A stretch of DNA of 64,000 nt, taken from contig CM075938.1 in NCBI GenBank assembly GCA_038030265.1, positions 46,989,189 through 47,053,188 of the forward strand, read 5' to 3'. This document shows, in pieces, positions 45,601-57,200 of this stretch. The translations under genes and the position numbers were made by a program. Under the pieces are notes generated by a model that searched no databases, had not been told where the DNA came from, and was given only the letters and a program-made list of their open reading frames with translations. This DNA is from Corythucha ciliata (taxonomy: Eukaryota > Arthropoda > Insecta > Hemiptera > Tingidae). Numbering within the stretch: the first letter of the stretch is position 1; each line of letters begins with the position of its first letter.

Positions 45601-47636
45601 CAGCTTTCAGTACAGGAATAATCTTTTTAGGCATTTTCAGGGCACGTGGTGTTAGTTAGGCCAAATCTATAGTGAGAATCGCTAGTTTGGCGATTGTTGG
45701 CGTATGAATAGTCAATTTAGCAATTTTCAGGATGGAAATGATTATATTTTCAAGGCTGCGCGGTGAATCGTCAGATTTGCCATTTTGGAGTGCGATTATA
45801 GTCAGTTTAGCCTAACACTGCACGCGACTGCATTGAGGGAACGCCAATTCACCGTTCCTGGTGGTAGGTAACTTCGTGGCAAAAATTGACGATAAGTTCT
45901 AATTCTTGGCTGCAATAAGGAAAATCGCCAGTTCACGGCTTAAAGACAGGAAAATCGCTAATCCGCGGCAAATATACAAATAGGAAAAGCGCTAATTCGC
46001 GCCTAAAATAAAGAAAATCGTTAGTTCACGGCTAAAAGATGGAAAAAATCGCTATAATTCGCGACTCCAACAGACAAAAATCGCTCATTTTCAGCTGAAA
46101 TGAGGAACACGATAATTCACAGCCAACATTTAGAAAAAAGCTAATTCGCAGCTACAATTTAGAGAAACCCCAATTCGCGGCATCTGAAGGAATCTTTGTG
46201 GCTAAAATTAGGGCTTTGCCCTACATCATGGCCAAAAAATTCTCCAATTCACGGCAGGGGCGTAGGCAGCCCTTGATCGAGGGTTGGACAGATGTCACCT
46301 CTATTGCCAAACATCGCGAAATTAGGCTTTCACTGAGCCAGATCCGCAAAAATTGGTTTTTGGCAAGCAACCGTTTTTTAGTGAGCCAGAATTGTGCAAA
46401 ATCCACGTAAATGGCTATTGGAAGAGTGGAACCCCGCGAAATTCGGTTTGAAGAACCGAAAACCCTCAGAGTTGGTGTTTTTTTAGCGAGTCAATTCCTG
46501 CAAAAAAAGTTTTTTTTCTGGGTATTTGGAGAGCGAAATCAGAGTAATTGGATGTTGAGTGAGCCAGACTTGTGAAAATTGTTCTTTTTTTAGTGTGCTA
46601 GATACCCACGTAGTCGATTTTTTAGTGACTCAGACCAACGAAAATTGGTTTTTGATTAAATAAATCAGCGAAATTGGTGTTTTTAGAGAGCCAAAATTTG
46701 AAAAATTGATTTCTTAGTGAGCCACACCTGCGAATGTGGGTTTTTAGCATCAAAAATGCGTGAAAGTGGTTTTTTAATGAGGCCTCATCACGAAATTAGG
46801 TTTTCAGCAACGAAAAACCCGTGAAATCGTTCTTTTAAGGGACTGGAATCTGATAAATTATGTTTTTGTGGGCGCAGACGAAACAAATGTGGCGACCTCG
46901 CACAATTTGTACTCTGATGACATCCTGCCCCCGTCTGGCTACGCGCATGATTCAACGCTAAAATTAAGAAAAATGTCAATTCGTGGGTAAATTAAGAAAA
47001 AGCGTTAATCAATGGCTAAAAGTGAAACAAAATCGTGGCTAAAATTGAGTAAAATCGCTGATTTTACTCAACAGCAGTTGAGAAAAAGCTCCAATTTATG
47101 GCAAAAATTGAGTCATAGCTGAGTCAAATTGAGTCAAAAATTGAGAAAAAACGCTCGCGGGATAAAAATTAAAAACGTTAGGTACGTTAGGTTAAAAAAA
47201 AACACTAAATCGCAGCTTAAATAAAAACGCTAATTCGCGGATAATGTTGAGAAAAACGCTAATTCATGGCTAATAATCGCGGCTAAAATTAAGAATATAC
47301 CATAAATTTAACGCTACATATTGAACTGCAGATCCCCGGCTTTGGTCTCACTCCAATCTTAATTTTGAATTTCTAATTTTGAAATATATATGTGTACAGT
47401 TATTGGGGAGATAAACACAGAATATATGGCTCTGCAGGAAATCAGCGGACACAAATACAATAGCACCAATGTTTAAATAAAATTGTTCGCATACCGTCGA
47501 AAGTGGCGGCTTTCAATGCATCTTCCGGTAACGACGGTGCCTGGTCCACAAGCTTCAAGACGTGCGTCAGTACAACTTGCGGTCCCAAAACGGCCAAAAT
47601 GACACCGAAGGCGAACGCTCCAAATTTCAGAGTCAT
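42641..47636 (-). CDS. Animal haem-peroxidase homologue with degenerate haem site
   Basis: Minus-strand exons are 47495-47636, 44838-45162, 44463-44680, 44225-44398, 43488-44157, 43266-43422, 42824-43190 and 42641-42753, giving 721 residues in a consistent frame. A signal peptide (about 1-24) predicts secretion. Family landmarks are present: CCDNFGRTLLP, THFLDASNIYG with calcium ligands T349/F351/D353/S355, MNTVLIREHNRVADKL, YNEWLPLVVG, LALDIQRGRDHGLPPY and SLARLLCDN. Family members use a distal His (in DHDLTHT) and a proximal His (in AAFRFGH). Here these segments read LVAQDLAHT (H replaced by Q276; preceding residue A275) and NAAMSFVAS (H replaced, at V501/A502). R402 is kept but the haem-linking Glu is L405. 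The fold and calcium site seem preserved but peroxidase chemistry is unlikely. The 2.3-kb intron 1 is filled with arrays and one hAT-like element. Confidence 0.93.
45270..45840. repeat. Degenerate array in peroxidase intron 1
   Basis: Units like ttggccattttcagggcgcg followed by a(a/t)tagtcagt recur about every 30-36 bases. It is a different unit type from the adjoining array. Confidence 0.65.
45850..46254. repeat. Tandem array, cgctaattcgcggctaaaat family (left half)
   Basis: ~29-base forward units end abruptly at attcacgg, where the element at 46255 begins. The same array resumes at 46950. Confidence 0.75.
46255..46949. mobile_element. hAT-like element nested in an array and itself array-filled
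   Basis: The left end caggggcgtaggcag and right end ctggctacgcgcatg match as inverted repeats at 12 of 15 positions and resemble hAT termini. ATTCACGG (46247-46254) and ATTCAACG (46950-46957) could be a diverged 8-base duplication (6/8). They also match the array unit, so this is suggestive only. The interior repeats gcgaaattggtttttagtga plus gcca about every 33 bases. Confidence 0.65.
46950..47310. repeat. Tandem array, cgctaattcgcggctaaaat family (right half)
   Basis: Resumes the same units (gctaaaattgag, cgctaattcg) after the nested element and runs to near exon 1 of the peroxidase gene. Confidence 0.75.
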
Positions 47637-49500
47637 GTTTATTCTGTCTGTAAAGTAATGAATAACTTATGAAATGAATGAAACCATATACCAAAGGGGA
47701 GAGTAGTAAGTGCATCAGGGAGCGGTTTTAAAGAGAAAGGCGTCATTGTCATAATGTTTTGCACCCCCACACCCCCCTCTCCAATAAAGACTACAGATAG
47801 TCGCTTACCATTTAAGACTCGGAACCCCCTAAGGAACGGCTTAATTTGAAATTCAACGGAAAATTTTCAACAATTTCACCCACTGTTTTTAGAGAGCTGG
47901 TGACCGCGAATAGTGTTGTTATAGATGTACTGCCGACTGACACATGTGTTTTTGTAATTATTTATTAAAGAAACTAGAGAGGATTCTTCTTTCGGTGAGA
48001 AAATGCTAAATTTAAACACCTAGTTTTCCATATACATACTGCAGTTTTCGTCTCCCCCCTCTTCCACTGTCTCATTCCATGACCAACACAATGCTTCAGC
48101 CGGTTTCTCCTTTTAAAAAATGCGTTCACGCTTTGAACTCGTGATCGGAGCGTGCTTCGCGAATAAAAAAAAAACAGTATAGCCATAAAAATGCAGTTTT
48201 TTACCTGTTTTTACAGCCCTTTAAAAATAAACTACTTTTCTTTTGATACCTATCGATTTTATTAATTAATTTATGAAGTAAACTTACCATTATTTTCTTT
48301 GACCTTCTCCGTCAATGAACCTTTTTCTCTCAACGAACTATTAACTAGAGTGTTGATGTTGTTAGCTGTTTTCAGCATTACAATCGCGTATTTTTTTTAA
48401 AAAATGAGAAGACCTAACAGGTATCCGGTCTAATTTGTCCGAACAATCAACAAATGGTTTGAGAATAGTCTAGACAAATCGGGCGGAAGATCCGGAAGAG
48501 GGACTTTGAAAAAGGCGACAGGGCTCGCCGAAATTTGATCGATAAATTTATGATATCTGCACTCCAGTCCACGATAAAGCGAAGGACCGAAAATTTTAGG
48601 CATAGAAAGTGATTACGGGAGTCTTCAAAAATACCGGGCGTGGGATAATATTTTCTTGGATAGACCCGATGACTGAAAATTTATAGTTTTTGCACGAGTA
48701 CAATAATTGTTGTTGTAAAACTAGCACGCTCGCTCGTGTAAGCAATTCAACCTGCGTCTGAACAGTTCACAGGCACATAAACGACTGGGTGCCTGCTGGT
48801 GCTGGTGGTTTTGGGAGGAAAGTACACGCGCAAAGACGAATCAATGTCCAGCCCCTACCCATGCACTCATGTAAACAGTATAAACAATTGAAAAATAAAT
48901 TATATTATGTCCCCGAGGGTTATTCCCCTACCCCATCACATTACCTAACTCTCTACAAAAGGGAAGATGACTTTGCAGAATAGTCTTCAAGGGGAGGGAA
49001 TAAGCCTTCTTTATTAGTTTTTCGTACCCCATATATGTATAATAGGTACATACACAATGAAGTATACGGAGCTGCCTATACCCACACGTAGGAACCAAAC
49101 TGTGGGTGCCTACTTGACTATACCTGCATATTCACCTGAAACATTTTATTCCAAGCATTTCCTGTACCCGCATCTACCGTCATCCTTCAGATTACTTGTC
49201 ACCTTCAAAGAGAGTATTTAGGTACAACTCTAAGTCGCACATGACGTTCTCGTGGCTTAAAAACGTGCGAATGATTGAGAGCCTTGTTATCAAAATAACA
49301 CATTACGCAGAGAACGTGGGCGCATAAGGCGCAATTCCAATTTGTATCGCTTTTAAGCTGAACGTATTTTATATTACATTCATGCTCGGAAATTTAGAAA
49401 ATGCCGCCGCATAAACTGTGTTATATCGCATTGTTATATACCAGGTCGGCGAACAGTGGGACTATACGTTAATCTATACCTAGTTGTTTAAAATTAATAC
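47637..49500. other. Upstream flank of the peroxidase gene, gene-free
   Basis: No supported gene. Open frames at 47974-48186 and 48789-48983 have no domain. Unique-looking sequence with short AT runs. Confidence 0.4.
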
Positions 49501-49506
49501 CACTTA

Positions 49507-49650
49507 AGGCGGGTTTATCAATCACCGGATATCTCATGGAATAAGAATCCCTCGAATAACTTTACATTAATGTTTGCAAAAAGGCCCATAGTAGCCAAAC
49601 TTATCACAGCTTTATCTGAGGAATAAGTGCATTGATCGTACCCTTATGGT
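49507..49650 (+). repeat. ~145-bp direct repeat, copy A
   Basis: gggtttatcaatcaccggat...aaaaaggccca...gctttatct is repeated at 50466-50612 with about 85 percent identity by eye. Copy A runs straight into the hairpin element at 49645. Confidence 0.75.
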
Positions 49651-49790
49651 AGATTTCACCACCTCAGCTTAAGGTTCGGCATAACTAAGCTGAACCTTGT
49701 TTATATTAAATTAAATGCATTTTTTCTCGTAAGTCCAAGTTAATTTTTAAGCCGAGGTGGTGAAATCCACCATTAGGGTTGGGTCGACAA
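49645..49790. mobile_element. Hairpin element
   Basis: tggtagatttcaccacctcagc is inverted as gccgaggtggtgaaatccacca, and an internal hairpin (cttaaggttc...gaaccttg) lies within the left half. A diverged relative lies at 20590-20715. Confidence 0.65.
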
Positions 49791-50224
49791 TGTCCGTTGA
49801 AGCGTTGCTTAGGGTTTAATGTGTTCAAAATACTAATTTCTGATTGAGGTTTAAGCTCTAAAGCTCAGCTTAGTGTTATACGAAACTTTAAACCCATGTG
49901 GTCGACCAGGGTCTTGAAGGATCAGTCGGATCCACTTCAAATGTGTAGTTCCCCAGTAGCGTATACCGTGGTAGTGGCGAGGGGAACGGACAAAAGGGGC
50001 CCCCCTAAAAGCCTTAAGATGGACTACCACCACAATACTCTGTTCGAAACCCCGGGAAAAATTTGTTATCAAAATGTAAAAACATCCGTTCAAACTTTGA
50101 CTCTCCCTGACAAATGGCATGCCGTAAAATTATTTTTTCCAACATTTCTGACGTTGTGTATAACAAATATGAAGCCTGCTCGAACTAGATTTTTTTCCAT
50201 GGGAACTATTCCCTGCTCTGGGGG

Positions 50225-50385
50225 AACATGAAAGTGTTAATTGAAAAAAGTGCTAATTCATGTCTAAAATTATGAAAATACGCTAATTCGCGGCTGAGAT
50301 CACAGGATAAAAGAGCAAATTCGAGGCTAATATTAAGGAAAAGCGCTATATAGTTCTTGGTTATAGCCCTGTGCCCTACGTGAGG
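50225..50385. repeat. Short array, cgctaattcgcgg family
   Basis: About five forward units (gtgctaattc, cgctaattcgcggctgag, gcgctatat) with ~30-base spacing. Confidence 0.6.
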
Positions 50386-50465
50386 CGGGACCATCGTGAT
50401 TTTAGCGGCTAGAGCGGGTTTAGGTTTTTTTTATATATGTAAAGCTGGCGTCCGATTACAGGACT

Positions 50466-50612
50466 CAGGGTGGGTTTATCAATCACTGGATATCTCATGG
50501 AAAAACAATCCGTCGAATAACTTTGCATTACTGTTTACAAAAAGGCCCACAGCAACCAGACTTATCCGAGCTTTATCTAAAGAATACGTGTGCAATGATA
50601 AAAGCACCCTAA
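50466..50612 (+). repeat. ~145-bp direct repeat, copy B
   Basis: Matches 49507-49650 in the same orientation about 960 bases away. It lacks the hairpin that follows copy A. Confidence 0.75.
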
Positions 50613-50664
50613 GAAGTTTTTCGCTGAAATCGTGTGATATCCGCTCGCGTAAGACGGGGAGCCT

Positions 50665-51003
50665 AAGTAAAAAATTGCTAATTCGCGGCTAAAATTCAGA
50701 AAAAGCTATAATTCGCGATTTTTCTCAGTTTTAACTGAGACAACAACTTTGCGGTTAAAATCGAAAAAAAGCGCTAATACATGGCTAAAAAAAATGAAAT
50801 TTACGGGAAAAACTAAGAAAAATCACTAACTCACGACTGAAATTGGAAAAAAAACATTAATTACTGGCTAAAATAATTGAGATGAGCGTTAATTTGTAGC
50901 TAAAATTGAGAGAAATCGATTAAGAAATTGTGTAAAATTGAGAGTAGCTAATTGCGAGGATTCGTGGCTAAAATTGAGAAAAATCACTAATTACCAAATA
51001 AAC
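50665..51003. repeat. Tandem array, cgctaattcgcggctaaaat family
   Basis: About eleven forward ~29-base units, ending where the BEL/Pao remnant's flank begins. Confidence 0.75.
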
Positions 51004-51133
51004 TGTTGGAGATTTGTAATAATTTAGCCACTAAAGCACACTTTAGAAAAAAATAGAAAAACTCGAAAATCGGGAAGACAAACGTTTTTTATTTTGTTTA
51101 TCAAAAAGGCTCCACTTTCTCACATTTTTAACA
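51004..51133 (-). mobile_element. Possible 3' LTR fragment of the BEL/Pao remnant
   Basis: On the minus strand, a purine tract (ggtgggaggatg) is followed by TGTTAAAAATGTG, as expected where a 3' LTR starts. A plus-strand TG at 51004 could mark its end, but 130 bases is short for BEL LTRs. The assignment is provisional. Confidence 0.3.
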
Positions 51134-51246
51134 TCCTCCCACCGAAATTGCGCTCGCAATTTTCACAAATAACAAATTCAATAAAAATGAGGAAATTAAA
51201 TTACAATTAATCAAAACCCAAAGGAATCGATCCTCATAAATCGAGC

Positions 51247-52373
51247 CTGATCGGGCGGCGCACTTGTTCGTCCAGAAGACGTCCTCCGGTTCCCGGTTAC
51301 GTCAACCGAGCGTGATGAGATCGGAGTATCCTCTTCTGACGGGCATTCTTCATCCTCTCTGGTGGTGGCTAAGGCACAGGGAATCATCTTACTTCTCAGA
51401 GAGCTTGAGCCCTTCGGTGGGTGACTGGTCCAACTCCAACCGATGTACTCTCTGCACTCGACGGGCTAACCGTGGGAGGTTTTCAAACGAACGGTGCGGA
51501 TGACTCCATCGGGACCGGGGAGAAGCTGCTCTATGCGAGCTAAGGGCCACTCTGTTCTCTTAATGCGGCCTTGATCCACAAGGACCAGTTCCCCAAGTTT
51601 AACACTGCGGGGCCTCTCGAAAACTTGGACTCTGGTCGCACGCTAGAGCGGCTGACTGAGATATTCTGTCCGAAATCGTGACAGCAAGTCGGTCTTAAGG
51701 CGCAATCTGAAGCGAGCACCTAGACGCAGTGGGTGAACGTCAATTCTGTCGAAATCCCTGTCAGGGATAACATCCGAAGGAGGCTCTCGAAGAAACGAGA
51801 GGGAAGCCTGTGGGGTCACACTGCTTTCGGCATCTCGGTCGCATGAACATTTTCTGCTTCTTGGGTTTCGTCCGCAGACAGTTCCCCTTGTTCTGTCCTG
51901 ATGATGGATCTTCTGCCATTCTCTAGGAAACGTTGAACCCACCCGATGAGACGAACAATGCGTCGAAACGCTGATGACTGGTGGTGAGAAACCGACGGAT
52001 CCGGGGATGAAGACGACTGACGAATACAATTGATCAATTCTTTGGGGGGTCCATCGTCGGTTGGCCATTTCTGTCGATGTAAATGCAACCAAGGGGGACC
52101 CTCCCACCACTTCAAATTGGAAAGCTCCTTACCATTAAAGCCTCGAGAGGAAAGATCGGCGGTGTTATTTCCCTTCTTAGAATGTCTCCAACCAGAGCCT
52201 GAGGTCAGACGTCGAATTTCCTGGACCCGATTTTGCATGAAGACTGTTCCTGCTCTCCCCTCGTTCTCACTTTTACGGCAAAGTAAGTTCAGTGACACGA
52301 TTTTGATAGTCTCATTAGACTTGGGATCGGGTGGCGCTTTCTCCATCAATGTCCATCCCAAAAGAATTGACAA
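51247..52373 (-). mobile_element. BEL/Pao retrotransposon pol remnant
   Basis: The minus-strand frame from 52373 carries NRVQEIRRLTSGSGWRH, then GNNTADLSSRGF, LSNLKWWEGPPWL and WPTDDG, which is the RNase H to integrase linker typical of BEL/Pao. After a frame change near 51830 it reads RFRTEYLSQ. A further segment with LVLVDQGRIKRTEWPLARIE and PGPDGVIRTVRLKT is the DUF5641 tail of the integrase. Protease, RT and the integrase core are missing, and stops and frame changes show decay. Confidence 0.85.
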
Positions 52374-52435
52374 ATAAACAGTTTTAGATTTGTTCGATTT
52401 GAATAAACTTGGGAGTTTTTATTGCAAACCTAAAA

Positions 52436-53028
52436 CAGGCGTAGCAAGGGGCGTGCGGCGTGTGCGGTCCGCACCGGGCATCACTACCCTGGGGGCATCA
52501 AACCCGCTGTTATGTTATGCGATCACCGCTATACCTAGGAATAGGAAACAAGAACGTGAATTTGTAAGGGAACGTTTTTAGCGAAGACATCGGCCGACGG
52601 CCGCAACATTACGGCACGCCTTGCGCCTTCTTAGGAAACCCAAGCAGTAAGCAGCTAAGCACCCCGCCGATCCAACACGCAACATCGGTTGATGGGTGGG
52701 ACTAACTCATTTGAACTGAGAAGGAAAGGGTTTCACTCATAGTTCCGCGCTGATTTATGCTCGCATCGCTGTGTGCTTGATGATCCTCTTTTGTTCATGT
52801 TTGGGAATAGCGACTGGATATGATCTATCGAGGTTGGAATGCCTGGAACTGTCGGTATAATAATGCTATTGAAACAAAACGCGATATTTTTTGCTTGGGT
52901 TTACTTGGGGTTACGTACGTTAAGGGTATTTATGGTCAAAAGATTAACCCGAGTTTAATCCTCTTGGGGGGGGGGGTGCATCAAAAAGAGGCCCGCACCG
53001 GGCATCACTTGCCCTTACTACGCCCCTG
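52436..53028. mobile_element. Candidate hAT element
   Basis: caggcgtagcaagggg at 52436 and cttactacgcccctg ending at 53028 are inverted, with a shared subterminal ccgcaccgggcatcac occurring at both ends. No target duplication was found (acctaaaa against ctatgctg), so one end may be misplaced. Confidence 0.5.
52585..52710 (+). repeat. Possible 5S-rRNA-derived (SINE3-like) fragment
   Basis: ggccgacggccgcaac, aagcagtaagcag and ggttgatgggtgggac appear in the order of a 5S gene's start, A box and C box, with roughly right spacing. Intervening bases do not match well, so this is a weak call. Confidence 0.25.
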
Positions 53029-53139
53029 CTATGCTGAGCCTTGCTAAAGCAGAAGTCCGTGGAGCCATTTCCAAGAAATTTGCCCTTTGAAGAGGGAACA
53101 ATGGAATACAGAGTACCTACCTACATGTATTTTTGGAGA

Positions 53140-53430
53140 GTCGATCGCGCGAAATTGGTTTATTGGAGTGACCTAAATCAGAGAATTGATGTTCTGAAAG
53201 AGCCAAAGTCGTGAAAACCGTTTTTTGGAGAGCCAGTGCCGCAAAAATTAATTTTTTTCATAGGCAAAGTCCTCCACAATTTATTCACAAACAAAAAAAA
53301 AAAAACAAAACAAAAACAAGCCGTGAGATTGGTTTCTTGAAGGCTGAAACCCTACAAAACTGATTTTTAATGCCCTTGAACCTGAAAAATTGAGCCGGTT
53401 GATATACCTTAGAATTCTAAATTGTGCCAT
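53140..53430. repeat. Degenerate array (gcgaaattggttt units)
   Basis: Units of the 46255-46949 interior type (gcgaaattggtttattg, gagccaaag) recur six to seven times, interrupted by an A-rich run at 53290. Confidence 0.55.
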
Positions 53431-54045
53431 TCTAACGCCTACCTTGTATTTTATAATTCATGACGTATTTTTAAAAAATGCAAAGCAGTTAAACGAACGA
53501 ATGAACTAAAATTTGCGTTTTCTTGAGAACAGAACCCATCAGCATATTTTTTGAGAATATTTATTTAAAAGTAAATGAATAACATTAATAACACGCATAA
53601 ATGTAATAATTATGAACATTTCAGGTTCCCTAATTATTAGCAAACCGGAAATAATTATTAACTCAGGGTAATCCGCTTCCTGGTGGAGTTACTTCTCACA
53701 TGAAATATGTTTCCGACAATAGGTACCTAGGACAATATGTCAGCCTTTGCTGTCAATATTTTTTGTAGTGATTTCTTTTGTCGAAGGGCATGGGTACCCA
53801 TCCCTTAGGGCGTGCGTACGTGACAAGAAGAACGACGCACACAGAAGGGAACATAGGTCGCCGACCCCTGCGGAGCTTCAATTAGCGGTGTTATGTGGTT
53901 ATTGTTATTATTACTTCTTGTAATTTATTCGAAAGATAAAGGTTATTGCCACCGGTTTCAATTGATCCTTTCGCCCACGGCAATGCTTATGATCTCTATA
54001 AAACCGTGTGAAGCCCTTTCTTAAATGATTCACCAGTAAAATTAT
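53431..54045. other. Gene-free stretch
   Basis: AT-rich sequence without recognised features. Confidence 0.35.
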
Positions 54046-54049
54046 ATCA

Positions 54050-54690
54050 AATGAAGTGGGCCTATCGAAATAATTACGGGCAAGCTGGAAACCAAAGAAA
54101 TACCTTCAAGAGGTCGTAGTGAGGTGTCATTCAAGTTTGTGCACTCAGAAACCTTGAGCTTTCATTTTGATAGCCAAAAAACCTCGAAATTTTGAGACTT
54201 GTCTGAGTTCAAAAAGCAGTTCAAATTAGGTTCGCTGAGTTCAAAGCATTTCTATTTTGTACTAAAGGGTGGACGACAAGTCGCTGCGCCTATCGGAAGT
54301 AGGGCTGAAACGTTCAGACCCTTGCTAATCCTGCAAGGGACGTTTCTCCCCCACTTCTCCAGATAGTGAATTGGACATTATTTGGAAGTGGCGTTATTTG
54401 ATCGGCCGTAAAAATTTGAGTAATCAACCGATATCAACATTTTTCAATCGACGGATACTTTAATCCTCTTTAATTGAGTATGAGGTGGACCCTTTTCCCC
54501 CAATTCCCTTTTCCAGCAATTTACAAAAAACTTGGACAAACCCCAAAATTTCGAGGTTTTTTTGCTACCAAAATGAAAGCTCAAGGTTTCTGACTGCACA
54601 AACTTTGATGACTCCTCACTAGGACCTCTTGAAGGTATTTAATTTGTTTCCATCTTGCCCGTAATTATTTCGATACGCCGACCTAATTTT
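54050..54690. mobile_element. Inverted-repeat element, ~165-bp arms
   Basis: The left arm (cgaaataattacgggcaagc at 54067 through cctcgaaattttgagacttg) is inverted at about 54520-54680 with roughly 88 percent identity by eye. The ~300-base spacer carries no recognised gene. Confidence 0.8.
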
Positions 54691-55149
54691 AACGGCCTAT
54701 TAATCATAAGTTTAAGTTTATAATAACGTTCCTCCGCATGCAATCAGGTACCAACAACTCCAACAAGGTGAAAACAGAGTAAAATCAATTTCGTCTTATT
54801 GTTAGTCACTCGAGACTCGAGGGTTATAAATATAATTCAAAACAAACGCGTAAATAGCGTGAGACTACCGTGTTTTTCTCATTTCGATGCATTTTTTCAA
54901 GGCAAAATTGTCGGTTCATTAGAGACTCGGGGAAAGGATGCACTGAGCAAAAAAGCGAGTAGTTGTAAATAAAAATAAACGCGGCTAAAAATACATTTAC
55001 CAGTGAATAATACCTTCCTTGGTCTATATGAGCTCTTAAAATCCTCGTTTCTTGCTCGAAAAAATGTGTTGCATTTTCTTCAAATGCAACACATTTTGGA
55101 GCCTAATATTGGAATTTCCTAAGGCAAACAGATTCCCCACAGCAAAAAA
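54691..55149. other. Gene-free stretch
   Basis: No recognised gene or repeat apart from a short inverted pair gttgcattttcttcaaatgcaac at 55066-55090. Confidence 0.35.
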
Positions 55150-55560
55150 TGGTCATTTTCGCCAAGTCGCTTCGCGGCTAAAATTGAGAAAAACGCTAAT
55201 TCGTGGCTGAACGTGAAAAAATTGCTTACTCGCGGTTAAAATTGAGAAAACGCCAATTCGCGGTTTCTGGAGACAACTTAGCGGCTAGCGTAAGAGGAAA
55301 AACGCTATATTCGCCAGCTGAGAAGGTGAAAAGCCGTAATGCGCTGTTCTTGTGGGTCGAGTCCGCGATTCAAATTAAGAAGAAACGCTAATTCAACGCT
55401 AAAAGTAAAAAACCTCCATTTCGCATGCTAAAATTGTGAAAATCACTAGTTCGCGGATATAATTGAGTAAGCTAGGCGCACCAATTCACAGCTAAAATTG
55501 AGGACAAACTTTTCAATTTTACCGGCAATTCGCAGCTAAAATTGAGAGAAATAACCGCAG
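55150..55560. repeat. Tandem array, cgctaattcgcggctaaaat family
   Basis: About thirteen forward units; gcggctaaaattgagaaaaa is well preserved at 55174. Confidence 0.8.
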
Positions 55561-57200
55561 AATTACAACTTTCGGATTGGCAAAATGGTAAGTTTCAGGT
55601 CTAAATATCCTGCAACTTGCAAGTTTTTGGTCTTCACTCTCACGAAGTTACAAGTTTCGACGCTTCTCTTTGAGACTGGAAGTAAGATGTTTTTTCTCGA
55701 GGCTGTGGTGTTGGACCCACCCAGCCGCGATCGCACCCAAAGCCTGACGAATACAGCTATGACATTACATCACTCGAAGCTAAGATTCTGCAGAATTGCA
55801 GGAGAATTGGGTAACGTCTAAATTATAAAGAAAAAAATCATTATGTGTATAGTTTCCGGTATTTATTTCCACGGAATTTCGAGTCTCGGGGATCTTTCTT
55901 AGTGGTGGCTATAGCCGGCGACGACAGTGCCCAAAGTTTCTTGACGAATAGCCGTAAAATTGAAACATTTTGAAAGCAAATATCCGCGGAGTAGTACATT
56001 TTTTAAACTGAATAATCGCGAAATTGCGAATTTAATGTCTCAATGTCAGCAAAATTGAAAGTTTCGGCTCTTCATTTGAAGGCCGTCATGCATCCCGGGC
56101 TCCGACAGCACTCAAAGCCTGACGAATAGACTCAAAATTGCAACCATTTTGAAGGGAAACATCCGCGAAATTCGAAGATTACTGGTGAATATTCGCGATA
56201 CTGCGAGGTTTGCAAGTTTCATGGTCTTTTGTTTTCAATGGGCGTGAAAATCGTGGTTGCAAGCCACCCCTCCCCCCGTTTTGCACCAATAACTTTGAAT
56301 TGGAATTCGAACTTGAGTTTATTTGCAATTTAAAATAAATAAGTTCGCGAGTTGTGGTCCTAATTTGAGCGAAATTACTAGTTTTCAGGCTAAATACACG
56401 CGACAATAGTTTTTGAGTCTTAATTTCGGTGAAATATCAAGTTTAGGGTCTCAATTTAAGCAAAATAGCAATTTTGCGGCCATTTTCGTATAATAGGATA
56501 GAGCCCAGGCTAGCTGACCACTATGAAAATCCAAGTTGCTGGTCTTAATTTAATCAAAATTGCAAGTTACGGGACTTAATTTATGAGATACTTATTTTAA
56601 ATTTTAGTACTAAACATTTCCATGAAATCGCAAGTTTGCAATTGTTTTTTACGTGGGCTCGGACCCCGGACTGGCCAGCCACGACGGTCCGTGCCTTATA
56701 GGCAGACGAGGCCTTTTGGATATTTCGGAGGTAAATATTTGCAAAAGTGATGGTTCGAGGCTTAATTTTCGCGAAATCGCTATTTTGAGTGCCAAACTTT
56801 TTCCAGAGGTCGTGGACCTTGGGCCGGCTGGCCTCGATTGCGCTGACACCCTGACGAATAGCCGTGTGATTGCGAGATAAATATTTGTGAGTTTGCAAAT
56901 TCGGATTCCTAATTTGAACAAAATGGCAAGTTTCCTGACTAAATATCCGCTAAATTGGAAGTTTCGGATCTTCACTTGCTAACTCAAGCCAAATTGCAAA
57001 GGCATGGCTTTAGTTTTAGCAAAATTGTGAGTGTCTGGGTATTTTTCGTGTCGGTCGATCCAACAAGCTAGCCAGTTCCAACAGAGCCTGACGAATACCC
57101 AGGAAATTGAAAGTTCCCATGGCCAATAATATCCGTGTCAATGTGACTTTCGGGACCTTATTCATGCGAAAAATCGTGTTTCAGGACTTAATTTCTGCGC
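55561..57200. repeat. Degenerate array of gcgaaattgcaagtttc-type units
   Basis: Units of about 35-45 bases built on cgaaattgcaagtttcgg followed by (g)tctt(a)att recur loosely across 1.6 kb. A longer super-repeat is visible: cctgacgaatagccg(t) with a preceding gcgac-type phrase recurs near 55740, 55945, 56115, 56850 and 57085. Confidence 0.65.

Noticed and set aside
51264..52377. Plus-strand open frames in the BEL/Pao region
   Set aside because: Antisense shadows; the minus strand carries the recognisable BEL/Pao motifs.
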